Origin: Nyssa sinensis
Lineage: Eukaryota; Streptophyta; Magnoliopsida; Cornales; Nyssaceae
Assembly: GCA_008638375.1 (NCBI GenBank)
Contig: CM018033.1
Location: forward strand, 15,293,763 to 15,357,762
Direction: 5' to 3'
Length of the DNA stretch: 64,000 nt
Shown here: positions 31,818 through 44,840 of the stretch, in pieces
Numbering within the stretch: the first letter of the stretch is position 1
Layout of the letters: every line of letters starts with the position of its first letter
Position numbers and translations under genes: made by a program
Notes under the pieces: model-generated
Databases searched by the model: none
Seen by the model: only the letters and a program-made list of their open reading frames with translations
What the model was told of the DNA's origin: nothing

Positions 31818-32228
31818 CAGACCTGCACACACACTCAACACCCTACCTATTTTGTACACTCACACACTCCACCTCTTGCACACACACACTCACACGCAAC
31901 ATATGTGTGTATATATATATATATTATATTTAAAACACACACATCAACACACACACACACACACACACACACTACTCAGCCGAATCACCCACACACAAAC
32001 ACATACACACTTACTGCATGCTTGCTGTTCCCCCCTTCTTTCCTTTTTTTTCCATTTTTCTTTTTCTTTATATATATATAGGTAATTGTATACATGTATA
32101 TCTTACATTATACCATATATATATATATATACATCTACACGTATATAATACACCTTCCATACATACACATATATTCATATTTAATTAAATAAAAAAAATT
32201 TATCTAAAAAAAAATTCAGATCTCTACA
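28960..32228 (-). mobile_element. Solo LTR of a long-LTR chromovirus-related family
   Basis: Read on the minus strand this 3,269-bp unit starts TGTAGAGATCTGAA (32228) and ends with a degenerate form of GAAAATTCGGGGCGTGACA (28960), the same ends as the chromovirus LTR at 53841-56896. ATATC is duplicated on both sides (28955-28959 and 32229-32233). The part 28960-29995 is the reverse complement of the body of the plus-strand LTRs; the rest shares blocks with 49500-51600 on the same strand. No primer site or coding region adjoins either end, so it is a solo LTR left by recombination between the two LTRs of a full element. Confidence 0.85.
31750..32140. repeat. Cluster of microsatellites in the solo LTR
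   Basis: (CT)n at 31750-31797, (TA)n at 31797-31817, CA-rich runs at 31848-31992 and several short (TA)n runs at 31910-32130 make up most of this stretch. The ORF through 31852-32085 is an artefact of these repeats. Confidence 0.85.
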
Positions 32229-32302
32229 ATATCTCACTTTGATACCAATTATTAAAATTGAGAAGAAACAATCAACTGAATAATACCAAACCAACTCACA
32301 TG

Positions 32303-35086
32303 GATTTGAGCCTAATCAGAGATAGTTTGAAAAATGGACCAAAAAGGGTATTCTAAGTGGCCCGGGTGGACCCGGCCGCACCCGCCAACAGGCGAAAATA
32401 ATTTTTTTGGAAACAGATCATTTAAAATAATTTTAAGAATTTTGGTTAAAGCAGAATATCGAATTGAGGTGTTTCGGGATGGGTTGTAGTGTAACAGGAT
32501 CTCGCAGCTCATTAAGGGCAAAATGGTCTTTTCATCCCTTTACTATAAATATGCCCCTTGAGAGATAAAATTATCATAAATGGGTCTGAGAAAGAGCAGC
32601 AGATCATGCATGGAGAGAAAAGGTGAAGAAAACCTAGATTTTCCAACTTTCTAGCTTCCAAAACTTATTTCTAGCCTTAGAATTTCACAAGGCTTCCTTC
32701 TAGGAAGTTGTTCACCACCACAAGGCCTACAATCCTACCAATTGGTTCGACATTAAAGTGAACACAACTCCCTAGGGTTGAGAAAAACCCTTCTAGGTAT
32801 GATATTTTGCTAAGTAAATAATAGAGTTAAGTTTAGGAGTGTTTTTATATGTTGATTGTATGACTTACATGCTTACTTGTTGTTAGAAAACCACCTAGCA
32901 TATAGTTACTTTAAAAACCTAAGGTTGGTACCTTATGTACTTATGTATTCTTTAGGAATTTGATGAAGTGATCAACATGTAACTTAAATATATGTATAAT
33001 TAATTGCATTCTAGCTTATGTTCATATAGACAAAGTCTTGTAGTTTGAAAGTTATGGTTGCTCAATGTATTGGTACTTTGTGTGCCTGTGTAATCTTTGA
33101 GAATTTGTTTAAGTTGTGAACATGTAACATGATTATATGTGTAATTGATTGGATAATATGCTAAGTTCATGTAGACAAATTTTTGTGGTTTAAAAGTTAT
33201 AGTTTGCCTTATGTATCATGCATTATTTGAGGCATACTCCATGTGTTTGATAAATGCCTCATTGAAATTGCATAGAAAAATCAAGGCATCTTAGCATACG
33301 TGAATCTTTGGAAACATGGCGTGTGTTGAGCACTTTGGTGCTATGCATTATGAGGGTGTAGATCCTATGGTGAAAAACCCAAAATTGGCTATGGTACTCG
33401 CGATCCAACGGGGACGGACCGTGAAACGAGACATACGATTGGTACTTGCGTACCAATTGGGAAGGACCGTGAAGAGAGACATGAGTGTGGCATAAAGTTG
33501 CATATGTGTGTCATGCATATTACCATTACAATGCATTGATGAATTGAAAGGCATATAACTTATAAATGTACACTCTGCACATGCCACACCTTAACATTGT
33601 TCTTTATATTACCATTATGTCATACTGGGCCGTCGTGCTTACTCTATACTGGATTAGATATTACAGATGAGACTCCCGGCACATGAGACTTGATGAAGTC
33701 TTGAAGCATGAAGGGGCAAATGGACCTTAAAGAACATTTGGCCCTTGGGGCATATTTTTGGTTGTATGAGGGCATAAGCCCTAAGACATATGTATTAACT
33801 TGTAAAATTTTTTATAGTATTGAAACAATAGGCATAAACCCAAATAGCTTGTGTTTAATTTGGAAAACGAAGAACTATAGGCCTTAAGCCATTTTGTGAT
33901 GTAAGGGTTTAAACCCAAATGAAAAATAGGGTATTTTTGTTTAATATGCATCACATGTATATGTTGGGAACAATGTAAGAAAAAGGGCCATGGTAAGGAT
34001 TATATGCAAGTATGAATGTTGGTATATGAGGAGTTACGAAAGTAGGGATTGAGCCTTGAACTTACTCGATAATGTATGTGTATGTTTAATTTTTACAAAC
34101 TTGTGGCCATAAAGTGAGGGTGGATTGTGCATATACTTGTATATAAAATGTTATAAAATATTAGATGAAAAATGCTTAGAAAATAAAGGAGATCATGTCA
34201 GAATTTTGAGAATTTTAAAAAAAAGTTGTTAGGTGTGTAAAATGCCCATATATAAGTGGGCAAAGTGTCAAAAAGTGGGGGTTAAAAACCTTAAGGAAGT
34301 AAGTTAAAAATTGGAAAATTAGCTTGCAGCACTTTGGAAAAAAATTCAAAAAATGGAGAAAATAGCTTGCAGCAAATACACTATTGCTATAGTAGTAGCA
34401 GCAGCCAGCAACCCAGCCCCAAGCACACCCGTATGCGCACCGCACGCTTGCGCGAACCCACGTAGCATGCCTGCACGAACCCCGTGCGCCTGCTGCTGGC
34501 ACGCACCCCAGGCGCCCACTACCCGCCTACGCGTTTCCTCTTGCGTGCCCAACCCAGCCCTGACACCCCCTTTGACACCAGCCCTTAGCCACCCTTTTGG
34601 GCCATGTTTGGCCATCATTTTGGGCCATGGTTGGCCACCCTATTGGGCTATGTTTGGCCAATCCTTATGCCATGTTTGGCCATCCTTTTGGGCTATGTTT
34701 GGCCACCCTATTGGACCATGTTTGACCACTCTTATGGGCCATGTTTGGCCACTTCCTTAGACCACCTTAGGTAGGATTTTTAACCTATTCTTGGTCTATG
34801 CCTTGGGGCATTTGGGGTCCATTTGAGCCACTATTTTTTAGCCACATTAATGACATTTTTGGGATTATCTTAGAGGTCATGCTTGGACATGACTTAGACT
34901 ATTTGACCATTGGTTAGGGGAGGTGTTTGACTACTATTTGGAATTTATCTTGGGTTTCATTATTAATTTTGGAGAAACATGGAAAAATTAATGTGTAATC
35001 AACCAAATCCATTTAATTACCTTTTATTAATTTTTCTTAATTCATTTCACTCACTCCCCGGGTTTATGAAAATTTGGGGCGTGACA
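32303..35086 (+). mobile_element. Plus-strand LTR of the same broad family, 5' incomplete
   Basis: The sequence follows the chromovirus LTRs 36114-38984 and 54023-56896 for most of its length: GGTGTTTCGGGATGGGTTGT near 32467, a TATA box TATAAATA at 32544-32551, GGTATGATATTTTGCTAA near 32797, and the end TTATGAAAATTTGGGGCGTGACA at 35086. It starts at the same internal point as 36114, so the first ~180 bp expected of the family are missing. No matching 5-bp duplication was found and no primer site follows. It is a truncated solo LTR or a lone 3' LTR, more diverged than the other two. Confidence 0.75.
34600..34762. repeat. ~30-bp tandem repeat, GGCCATGTTTGGCCA type
   Basis: Five to six imperfect units of about 30 bp (GGGCCATGTTTGGCCA plus a variable CC-TATT filler) lie in the downstream half of the LTR. 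Diverged relatives appear at 57215-57300 in the older LTR end, so the array belongs to this branch of the family. Confidence 0.8.
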
Positions 35087-36113
35087 GAATGTGAATCTAA
35101 CACATCATGCCATACAAATATTAGTTTTCCTCTCGTTTTTTTTTCCCATACAAATAAAAGAATTACTATGGATGTTTTCATTCAAAACATTGAATTATAA
35201 CTCCTATACATATTTATATCTTAGTTTTAAAAATTTCTTAATCACTATATTAAATATATAAAGAACTATTTTTTTTTCCTTAACAGATTTTCTTTGATCG
35301 CCTTAGGACCTTAATTAGGCCGAGAGAGGATTAAGGCTTTTCAGCTTATGACAAATTATGAGTTATAAGCCATTTCATAATTTTAAAAACAATTCTATTT
35401 TAAACTAAATGGTTTATTAAAGTGCTAATAAAAATTTATAATTTGCTGTGTGTCCAAACATTATTTTATAATTTCTTTTCCTTCGAGATACAATGAGATT
35501 TATGAATAAAAAAATAGCTTGATATTCAAGAAAAGAACATGTCTGAGAAATCAACTTCAATAATTTAGCACTAAGAAAAAACACAAAGTACGAGATGGTA
35601 TTTTGAATTAAAACTAAACATTCTCATAGTCGAATGAAAAGATTAAATATTCCAGGCTTACAAGTTGAAACGGGCAATAACATAAAATGTCAATATAAGA
35701 AATATTGAAAATTTATTAATTTAATATTTAATAATTCTAATAGTTAATAAATTTTTTATCTTTCAAGCTTATTAATTATAAGAGGGTTGACTATAATGTG
35801 CTATTTCACGATATACTTCTTGTGTGGTCTTTGAGTCTTCACAAAATTGAAGTCTCCATTCCAAATCTACCTATATCACATATTTTAAGGGGAAAGGAAA
35901 AGGATTAACAACAACATCAAATTAATATTAAATTATAGAAGATACTGTGATTTTTTCGGCTTTGACCGAACAACTCTTAACTTTTTTCATCGTCATGAAC
36001 ATTTTATATGTAATCCTCATTTGTATTAAATGCATCTTATGTTATTATATATAGTAATCCAACTGTAAGACTTTGATTACTTGGTCAAACACAAACACTG
36101 AAGTCATTATTAA
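35087..36113. other. Sequence between two plus-strand LTRs
   Basis: No gene is present. 35334-35372 forms an imperfect hairpin (GGCTTTTCAGCTTATGAC with GTTATAAGCC) like the ends of hAT-type miniature elements, but I cannot delimit an element. The remainder is AT-rich. Confidence 0.4.
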
Positions 36114-38984
36114 ATTTGATCCTATTCAGAGACAGTTTCAAAAATTGGACCAAAAAGGGCATCCGGGTGGCTCGGGTGGATCCGGCCAAACCCGGCCACA
36201 GGAGAAAATTTATTTTTTTGTAAATTTTTATTTAAAATAATTATAAGAACTTTAGATAAAACAAAATATCGAATTGAGGTGTTTTGGGATGGGTTGTAGT
36301 GTAACGGGGCTCGGATTCATTAAGGGCAAAAGGGTCATTTTGCCCCCTTTGCTCCTCCACTATAAATACAGCCCCTTAGTGTATAATTTCATTATTTTTG
36401 GGCTGGAGAAGGAGCAGAACACGTCCATGGGAGAAAAATGGTGAGAAAACCTAGGGTTTTCAAGTTTCAAGCCACCAAAACACACATCTAAGCTTGGATT
36501 TTCGTAAAGGTTCCTTCTAGGAAGTTGTTCCTCTCGACAAGGAATATATTCTCACTGATCAGTTCGGCTGTCCAGCGAACACAACTTCCTCGGTTTGAGA
36601 AAAACCATTCTAGGTATGATATCTTGCTAAGTTAGGAATATATTTGAATTTCCTTGCTTTTATATGTGTTGATTGAATGATTTAGGTGGTTACTTGATGT
36701 TAGAAAATCACTTAGGTGGTAGTTGCTTTGAAAAACTTAGAGTTGGTAATTTAGGTACTTTTGTGTACTTGAGTGTTCTTTGGGAATTTGGAAAAGTGAA
36801 AAACATGAACCATGACTATAAGTGAAATTTATTTTATTCTAGCTTAGGTTCATGTAGACAAAATCTTGTAATTGGAAAGTTATGATTTATTTAAGGTGTT
36901 GGTGCTTTATGTATTTTGTGGTCTTTTGGATTTTTTCAAAGTGATGAACATGTAACTTGTTTATATGTTTGGATTATTATATTCTAGCTTATGTTCATGT
37001 AGAGAAACTCTTGTGGTTTGAGAGTTATGAATTATTCCATGAGTTGGTAGTTTGTGTGCATTTGTATTTCCTTTAAGAAATTGTGAAAGTGATGAACGTG
37101 AGACTTGATCATATGTTTAATTCATTGAATTGTGACTTACATGCATGTAGACAAAGTGTTGTGAATTTGAAGTTATGCTTTACTTTATGAAAGAGCCATA
37201 TTTTAAGTCATGCTCCATGTGTTGATGAAATGTTTCATTGAATTGTATAAGAATGAAATCAAAGCATGTTGGCATAGTGTGAATCCTTGGAAACATAGTG
37301 TGGGTTGAACACTTCGATGCTATACATTATGAGGGTGTAGATCTTATGGTGAAAAACCAAAAATTGGCCATTGCATTGGTACCCAGATCCAACGGAAGCG
37401 ATCCGTAAACGGGTGTTGGTACTTAGATCCATCGGGAGCTATCCATAAATGAGACATAGAAGTGTCATAGAGTTTGCATGTGTGTGTCATGCATATAACC
37501 TTTGCATTGCATTGATGAATAGAAGAGGGTATGCATAGCTTTAAAATGTACACTTGCACATGCCACGCCTTAAATTTGTTCCTAGCATTAGCATTGTGTC
37601 ATACCAATAGTTGTGCTGACCCATTCGTGGGATATCATATTACAAATGATGCTGTTGGTGTTTGAGACTTGATAAAGTCTTGAAGAATAGAGGAGACATG
37701 GACCACGGAGGATTTTTGGCCCTTTGGGCATGTTTTGATGTTGTACAAAGGCATAAGCCCTAAACTATATGAAATGGTATAGTAGAAAAATTGTGTATTA
37801 TGAAAAGAATGGAGAGGACCTTATAATTGTAATAAATATGAAGTTAGTGACCTTTAAGTTCAAGTTCATGTGAATGTATGATTGATTGTATAATTAAATG
37901 ATGTATATTTAATTTCTATGAAATTTTGGCCATCGAGTGAGGATGGATTGTGATGTGGTTATATACATATGAAGTATTATGAAAATTAGGTGGGAAAAAG
38001 GCTTGGAAAACAAAGGAGGTTATGTTGAAATTTTGTGAAATTAAAAGATTTGTTAAATGTGTAAAACACCCTTTAAATAGTTGAGAAAAATGGTTAAAAA
38101 GTTGGGGTTAAATAGCTTGAAGAATTAGAAAACAGCAAACAACATGCCTTAATTTCGATTCTACAAAATCATTTCTGCAGATCAGCCCACTTCGCGGGAC
38201 TATAACTTTTTGGTTTGAATTAATTAAGGTGCCTTACCTTTCTAGATAGGCCTATCTCATAGCTTTTCGTTTATATATCATGGACTTTGAAAGCTTTTAA
38301 AATGAGAAAGTGATATTGATTTTGCTTCAAGTGTGCAAAATCTGACCTATAGGTAGTGTTTTCATCATAACTTAAGTTCTACATGGACTTTTTGAGTGAT
38401 TCAAAATGGTGTAGAAACTAGACTCAATAAGGAAGCTTTTGGAATAGATTTCATTACATTTGGATCTGTAGATTGAGAGAAATATCGATTTGAATCAAAG
38501 GATTAGGCTCAAAATTTTTCTAAAGTTCAATTTTGCTCTAGGTGAACAGTAACTTTCAATGTTACTGTTCACTTTTAGGTACTGGATTATCAAATTACTG
38601 TTCATCCAAAATTAATTAATTTTTTTTTGATTGTTTCAAACTTTCCGATTTTCATATAAATTCATTTAAAATCTGAATTGAGTGATTCAAGAGTCTAAAC
38701 TAATTGTCTCGACTTGTACTTTTGTTTAAAAATAATTACACTTTGAGACTCCAAATATGTTTGGGTGAAATTGACCACGAAAGGTATAAAGGCCTAAACA
38801 AAGTTTTCAGAATGTATTCAAATGATTCTCAAATCTTTTTTTGGTTGGTTAATGACCTTAGAGTATGGAATAATGAATTTTTTTGCTGAGAATTAAAGAA
38901 TGCTTTAAATTTATTTATTTATTTTTTTGGTTAATAAATTCATTTTACCCACTTCCCGGGTTTATGAAAATTCGGGGCGTGACA
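36114..38984 (+). repeat. 5' LTR of the chromovirus derivative, first ~182 bp missing
   Basis: It aligns base for base over long stretches with 54023-56896 and ends in ATTCGGGGCGTGACA at 38984. Its start corresponds to position 183 of the 3' LTR. A TATA box lies at 36361-36368. No coding sequence is present. Confidence 0.9.
36361..36368 (+). promoter_or_regulatory. TATA box of the 5' LTR
   Basis: CTATAAATACAGCCCC gives a consensus plant TATA box in the 5' LTR. The same motif is conserved at 54270-54277 in the 3' LTR and at 32544-32551 in the neighbouring LTR, which marks it as the family's promoter. RNA should start about 30 bp downstream. Confidence 0.75.
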
Positions 38985-38987
38985 ACG

Positions 38988-38999
38988 TGGTATCAGAGT
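38988..38999 (+). promoter_or_regulatory. Primer-binding site (initiator tRNA-Met type)
   Basis: TGGTATCAGAGT lies three bases after the LTR end and matches the complement of the plant initiator tRNA-Met 3' end at 11 of 12 positions. Confidence 0.9.
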
Positions 39000-39107
39000 A
39001 TAGGTTCGAATACCTAGAGACCGTGGGGTGCTGTTGAACACAGTGGGACTATGATGCATGATTTGAAATTTGTGTGAACCTTTTGTAATGTGTAGGTTTT
39101 GACAGCT

Positions 39108-39118
39108 TGGTATTAGAG
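39108..39118 (+). repeat. Second, degenerate primer-site copy in a 120-bp duplication
   Basis: TGACAGCTTGGTATTAGAG at 39100 repeats TGACAACGTGGTATCAGAG at 38980 with an offset of 120 bp. The similarity continues for about 70 bp on both sides (GTTGAACAC-GTGGGAC / GTTGAACACTATGGGAC). This copy has a C-to-T change in the primer-pairing stretch. Confidence 0.75.
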
Positions 39119-39169
39119 TTCTAGTTTGAGAATACTTGGTGATGATAGGTGTTGTTGAACACTATGGGA

Positions 39170-40757
39170 CCCTTGAGGAGAGCATTTGACTTAGTGTAAG
39201 CTGTCTGTGGTATGTGGTAAGATCTTGTGTGCTATGTGGTTATTTTTACTGGATGCATGATTTGTTGTGATTATGTGTTAGTTGATGATATACTACGATG
39301 CGTGATTACGTGATGTGATGCAGTGTGGTGTATGATATGGATGATTGGTATGACCGTATGTGATAACATGATATGTGATCTAATGTCTTGGAATAGTGGA
39401 TGGGGTTTAGACCTTAGGTAAGTTGGACTAGTTAAATACTAGCATGACTTGGACATGTGTATATTCTATTGCTTAAATGGATTTTATGGCGAAAGACTAC
39501 ATTTAAGTTGGGTGAGAACTTGTTATTTGTTATTGTGAACGATGGGTGGAAGTGGTTGACGCGAGTTTTGTAAATTATGATTAAGCAAGTATGTCTACAG
39601 GATGTGTTAGGTTATCATGTGATGATTGATGATCTCTGGTTTTAAGGAAATTGTATAAACATGAATAGTTTGAAAAATATTATTGTGGATTAGTCTGGAT
39701 TATGATGTAATTGAGTTTTGATTTCGTGCTTAGGACGAATATTGATAAATTTAAGTGATGTGAATCTAAAAGTTAGGGATTGAAATGAATTCTTTATTTA
39801 ACTGGAATATGTTATTTTGTGGTGGCCTGTGGAGGTGACCTAGTGATGGATACTATTGACTTACCTAGTCCTATAAGATGATCGATACTAGTTGTTATGA
39901 GAATAATGAATTGATTAAATGAACTTGTGAATGTAAGCTTTGTGAAAATAATGAGTTGCATAAAATGGGCCAAATTGAGGTGTGAATTATGAACCTAGTT
40001 CTAGCATAGTTTGTAAGAGTGATTACATAATTATGATTGAATAAAGGATAAATATTAGTTGTTGCTTTGAAGGAAATTTTATATCAGGTTAAGAGTTGGA
40101 TGATGTAAATTTTTGAATATGAATCTTGTATTTAAGATGCGAATCGTGTGAATATACTTACAGTGAAAATATTGTGGTAGAGGCACTAGAACTTGAGAAC
40201 TTGGATTATTATATAACTTATAAGTGAATGGTGGTTTTCACTTGTCATTAAAAAAAAAAAAAAATATGTGGGTAAAAAGTTATGAATGAATTTGATTGGT
40301 TTGGATGAAATTATAAATAATTGTATTATCTAGACCAAGAAAATAAATATTATACTCAGGGGATTGTTTATTTTATTTGGGAGCTTGTGATGAAGGCCAT
40401 GTTCCACCACTGTATGATTCATCGACTTGGGGTAGCCAGATTTTGCGAGTCTTAGAAATGATGGTAGTGAGGTGGTGTCGTTAATGCTACCACCAATTGT
40501 GGGGGAGTTTCAAATATTTTTCTAGAAGACTTACCTAATTAAGTATGGCATGGTTTGGTTTAATCATGATGCATGGAGTGTGCTTGTATCTGTTAGTATG
40601 CTTGACTACTTGATGAAGTGAATAAAATACCTAATAGGTGATTATGTGTATAAATTACATGATATGCTTAACGTGCTTATGGCTTGAACCAACTTTTGTG
40701 TTTAAGAATTAATTGAAAAATGAAAAGATTATAAGGACATGAATAGCTTATTGAAAA

Positions 40758-40792
<35 letters not shown>

Positions 40793-41760
40793 GAAGTATA
40801 TGTTGAGTATATTCTTGCTTAGAATATATATATATATAGAGTGTTGTGATTAGTATACATGATTGCGTGCTTAGGATCTGTTTCTTCGTGATTATATAGT
40901 ATATAATAACCATGTTATGTATATATGAATGATTAAATGAATGTTAACTATTATGAGCATATGATGTAGAAATGTATATACTAGGTCATAAACCCATGTG
41001 GTTAGGATCACTTGAAATTGTATTATGAATATACTAAATTGGTAACAGGTTTTGAGTTACAAGTGTATGGATTGGCCAATCCATCACCCAGTAACGAAAG
41101 GAGCTGTGATCCATGAAGGGTTATCGCCTAGTTATATACAGGAAAAAGGTAAAAGATGCCTAATAAGACGATTTAAGGCAACAAGAAAAAATGAATTAAC
41201 TAAGGCAAACTTGCATGAGTATGTACTAATTATATGATGGAAACGTAATGCATTTTCAGTATTTGTCAAGGTTTAATTGATTTGTTATATGTGTTAAGTA
41301 TGAGATTTTTTTTTTTTTTACTTAATGTATGTGTAAGGTATGTGGGTATAAATGAAGTATGTTAAATTCTTTGATGTGTAAGAGATATGTATTGCATGTT
41401 TCATTTTTATAACACCTATGGATTAGGTACATACATGCTTGCATGTTATATTGCATTTTGGAACATTTTTTTGGATAGTGCATAAAATTAAAAGCTTAAA
41501 AGCTTAAGGAGATGAAAATGGAAAAATTTTAATAATATGTGGTATGAATGGAAATGAATTACACTAAGATAAAATAGCTGAGGTGAATAAGAAAAGGTAA
41601 AGATGGACACCTGCCATTATTTTGTATATGTGGGAATGTGTAGGAAATATACCTGGGGTAGAAAGGAAGAGATTTTTTATTTATTTATTTATCTTTTGAG
41701 GAATTGGATTGTTGAATTATTAGTTAATGGAGTATGGTGATCGTGTTGAATGATATAGAG
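39170..41760 (+). other. Non-coding 5' internal region of the chromovirus derivative
   Basis: No gag or other ORF is recognisable in 2.6 kb between the primer site and the nested solo LTR. The sequence is rich in ATGATTG/TGTGATT-like stretches and has (TA)n runs at 40759-40789 and 40826-40838. The 61-residue ORF at 41052 is not a known domain. Confidence 0.6.
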
Positions 41761-44700
41761 AATGGTGTAAAGACTTGAAAATTTAGGGTGAATTTTTTTT
41801 TTTAATAAGGTACTGGCTGTAACACTCTGACCAAAGGACTCTGTGACATAAATGATCCGAACAGTAAGCCATAACGGGATTATTTTTCGAAGAAATAAAT
41901 TAAATCCAGAACACAAATGATAAATGTTCAGAAAATAATTAACGCGGTCAACCGAGTGCCGGGACAAATAAATGGGACTGATACGAATCGTAGTTACAAG
42001 AATAAAAATAAAAATGACATAAGACGCGAACGGACACCCAGAGACGGTAAAACAAATAATACTGATATTGAGCCGGCTTTATGCCAACTTTATTGACATT
42101 CATAATTAATATATGAAAAATAAAATAAAATAAAATAAAAATATGTATGATAGTATATATGAAAAAAAATGTAAAGTATGGTATATATATATATGTGTGT
42201 GTGTGTGTATGTATATATATATATGTGGTAGAAAATGAATAAAAGAAAAGAAAAGTGAGGGAAGGGGGGCGGTGCAAATCGCGGGTGAGGGAGAGTGGCA
42301 GAATAGGGGAGAAGGAAAGGGAGAAGAAAAGAGAGAAAGAAAAAGGAAGGAAAAGAGAAAAAGAGAGAAAGGGAGAGGGAAGGGAAGAAGCAGAAACGGC
42401 GGTGGTTGCGAGGGGGATCGAGGCAAGGGGGCGATAGAGTGGCGATGGCTTTTGGATTTTCTAGGGCGATTGGGGCTGTGTGTTGCGGATTAGAGGGACG
42501 CGAAGCAGCAGCGATGGGTTGGGACGGATCTGTCGGGGAGTCATCGCTGAGTTGATCTCTCAACTCTGTACCGAACATCGCAAGAAGGGAAGCAGCAGTT
42601 GGCGAAATCCCTTGTTTTGATCAAGGCAGATGGGTTTCACGATGGTCGACAGAGGATGATGGCACGGTTGTATTGGCATGGATGGAGCTGAACTTGAGAT
42701 TGAATTTGGGCAGTAATCAGAGCTGCTGATTTGGGAAAACGTTGCACCGTAATCTGATTCGAACAGGGGTATGTGAATGTATACGCATGTGTGCGTGTTG
42801 GTGGAGCAGTGTAGCGGTGCGGAACAGGAGAATGGGTTACGATGGCTGTCATGGATGTTGAGGGTTCGTATTGGTAGATGTTGCGGCTGTTGGTGGTGAT
42901 TGAATTTGTGGATGTATTGATGGCAGTGTAAGGAAGGTTACAGCAGCTTGGATTGGGGAATAGAATTGATGTTTTGTAATTGTGAATGTCTTGGTTGATG
43001 TGTATGTGTGGCTGTTTGGGTTTGAAGCAGAGTAGGAGATTGAGCAGGTTAGATGTTACGGTTGTAGCTCGGAATCGTGAATGGCTACAGCTAGAGGAGT
43101 TATGGTACAGGGTGGTGTTTATATGTACGAATCTATGTAGCGATTGAACTTGTGGAATGGTTCAGGTGTAGATCGGGAATTGAGAATCAAATTGGAGTTA
43201 TGTTAGGGGCAGAAACACGTTGGGTCAAGAGGTGTTGTTTTTGTATAGCTTGTTGGTTTGTGACTACTGTGATGAATTGAAGGGTTTAAGTGTGAGTGAT
43301 GCTTGGTGTTGGATGGTTTGAGCTCCAATTTCAAATAGTTGGTGAATGTGAGTACTGCAGGAGTGCGGCAGCACCTACTATTCAAGATGGACTGAGTTTA
43401 GTGAGAAATTTAAATACTGGTCTTGTTGATGTAATTTTGGAGTGGATTTGTTGATTAGGTTCTGCGGCTGGTGTTCATGGGTTGAAACAATGGCTTGGAA
43501 AGGACGGATTGTGATTAGAATTGGATGGACGATTGAGGGGACTGAGTCACATAAGAAAGTTGCTGGTATTGCAACCTGGTTGGAAAAGTTACAGTTGGAA
43601 GATGGCTCACTCATTTTCAAGTAGAGAAGCTATTTTCCATTCATCTAGAGGGTTGACTAAGCCTGGAACTTTATTCAAAAACTTAATGGCCCTCCTTCGG
43701 GGTGATGTAATTTGTTATGACGGCACAATGAGGAATGTATGTGGTAATTCGATTATCCAATTTGAGTATAGGGTTAAGGCTGGTACAAAGCCTTAGAGTT
43801 TTTTCGCTACTAGCGAACCTGTTGGTGTGTTGGCTGCAACTGCCATGTCGAAGCCTGCATATAAGGCATTTCTTGATTCTTCTCCAAGTTGCAATTCGGC
43901 ATGGGAGAATCCCTAAACAATATTACAGTAGCATCAGGATGATGAGTAACTAACGACATATCTGGAGGATATCTATGAATGGAGATAAACATAAGCTTGA
44001 TATGATTCCATTGGAGGACTGAGTTACTTACTGGTTGATTGGATTACATAGTGGACACAGCTTAGTAGGGTTGTGACCAACCCTATCAGGTATGATATTT
44101 TACTAATGTGAGAAATAAGGTTAAGCTTAGGAGTATTTGGTAAGATGATTGAATGTTCTCTGCGCTTAATTGCTATTAGGAAATCACTTAGAATTTGATT
44201 GTCTTGATAGCCCTAGATTGGTTGTTTGTGCACTTATGTATTTCTTTGAATTGTTAGGAAATTTATTTGAATGAGAAGTACGGTGTTTTGCTAATGTAAG
44301 AAATGGGGTTAAGTTTAGGAACATTTTGTGAATGAATTGCATGACTTGTATGTTTAATTGTTGTTATGGAGTTATTCGGATTATATTCATTTGATGACTT
44401 GGGATTGGTTGTTTACGTGTTTTGTGTTTTCTTATATTCTTGAGAATTGGTAAAGTGATGAACGTGATTATGGCCATGTGATTAGATTGATAGCATGAGA
44501 TATGTATTCATGTGGAATGAATTGGTGATTTAAATATTATTGTTGCCTCGAATGTGGTATATCATGGAAAGCATGCCTCATCGAGATTATGTTGTTGTGT
44601 GATGAACACATAGCATATTGGCATTGGGTGAATTCTTTGGGCATATGGCGTGAGTTGAGCACGTGGTGCTTTGCATTATGAGGGTGCAGATCCTGTGGTG

Positions 44701-44840
44701 AAAAACTCAAAATTGGCCATTGCATTGGTACTTCGAGCCATCGAGCGAGACCCGTAAATGAGACATTGGTACTTCGAGCCATCGGGCAAGACCCGTAAAT
44801 GAGACATGGGTGTGGCATTGAGTACATGGGTGTGTCATGT

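Noticed and set aside
31852..32085. 77-codon His/Thr-rich plus-strand ORF
   Set aside because: It consists almost entirely of CA microsatellite.
32234..32262. TTTGATACCAATTATTAAAA as a reverse primer-binding site of the adjacent solo LTR
   Set aside because: It lies outside the ATATC duplication and on the wrong side for the LTR's direction, so it is flanking DNA.
34353..34760. 135-codon plus-strand ORF
   Set aside because: It lies in the GC-rich segment and the ~30-bp repeats of an LTR, and neither related LTR copy keeps it.
28960..35086. A single 6.1-kb DNA transposon with ~40-bp terminal inverted repeats (TGTCA...GGGGAGTGAATGA / TCACTCCCCGGG...GTGACA)
   Set aside because: The ATATC duplication pairs 28955-28959 with 32229-32233, which makes the left part a complete solo LTR. 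The right part follows separate plus-strand LTRs. The inverted ends simply reflect two LTRs in opposite orientation.
42090..42578. 162-codon Ser/Phe/Pro-rich minus-strand ORF
   Set aside because: It runs through a purine-rich tract and TA/TG microsatellites in LTR sequence; composition alone explains it.
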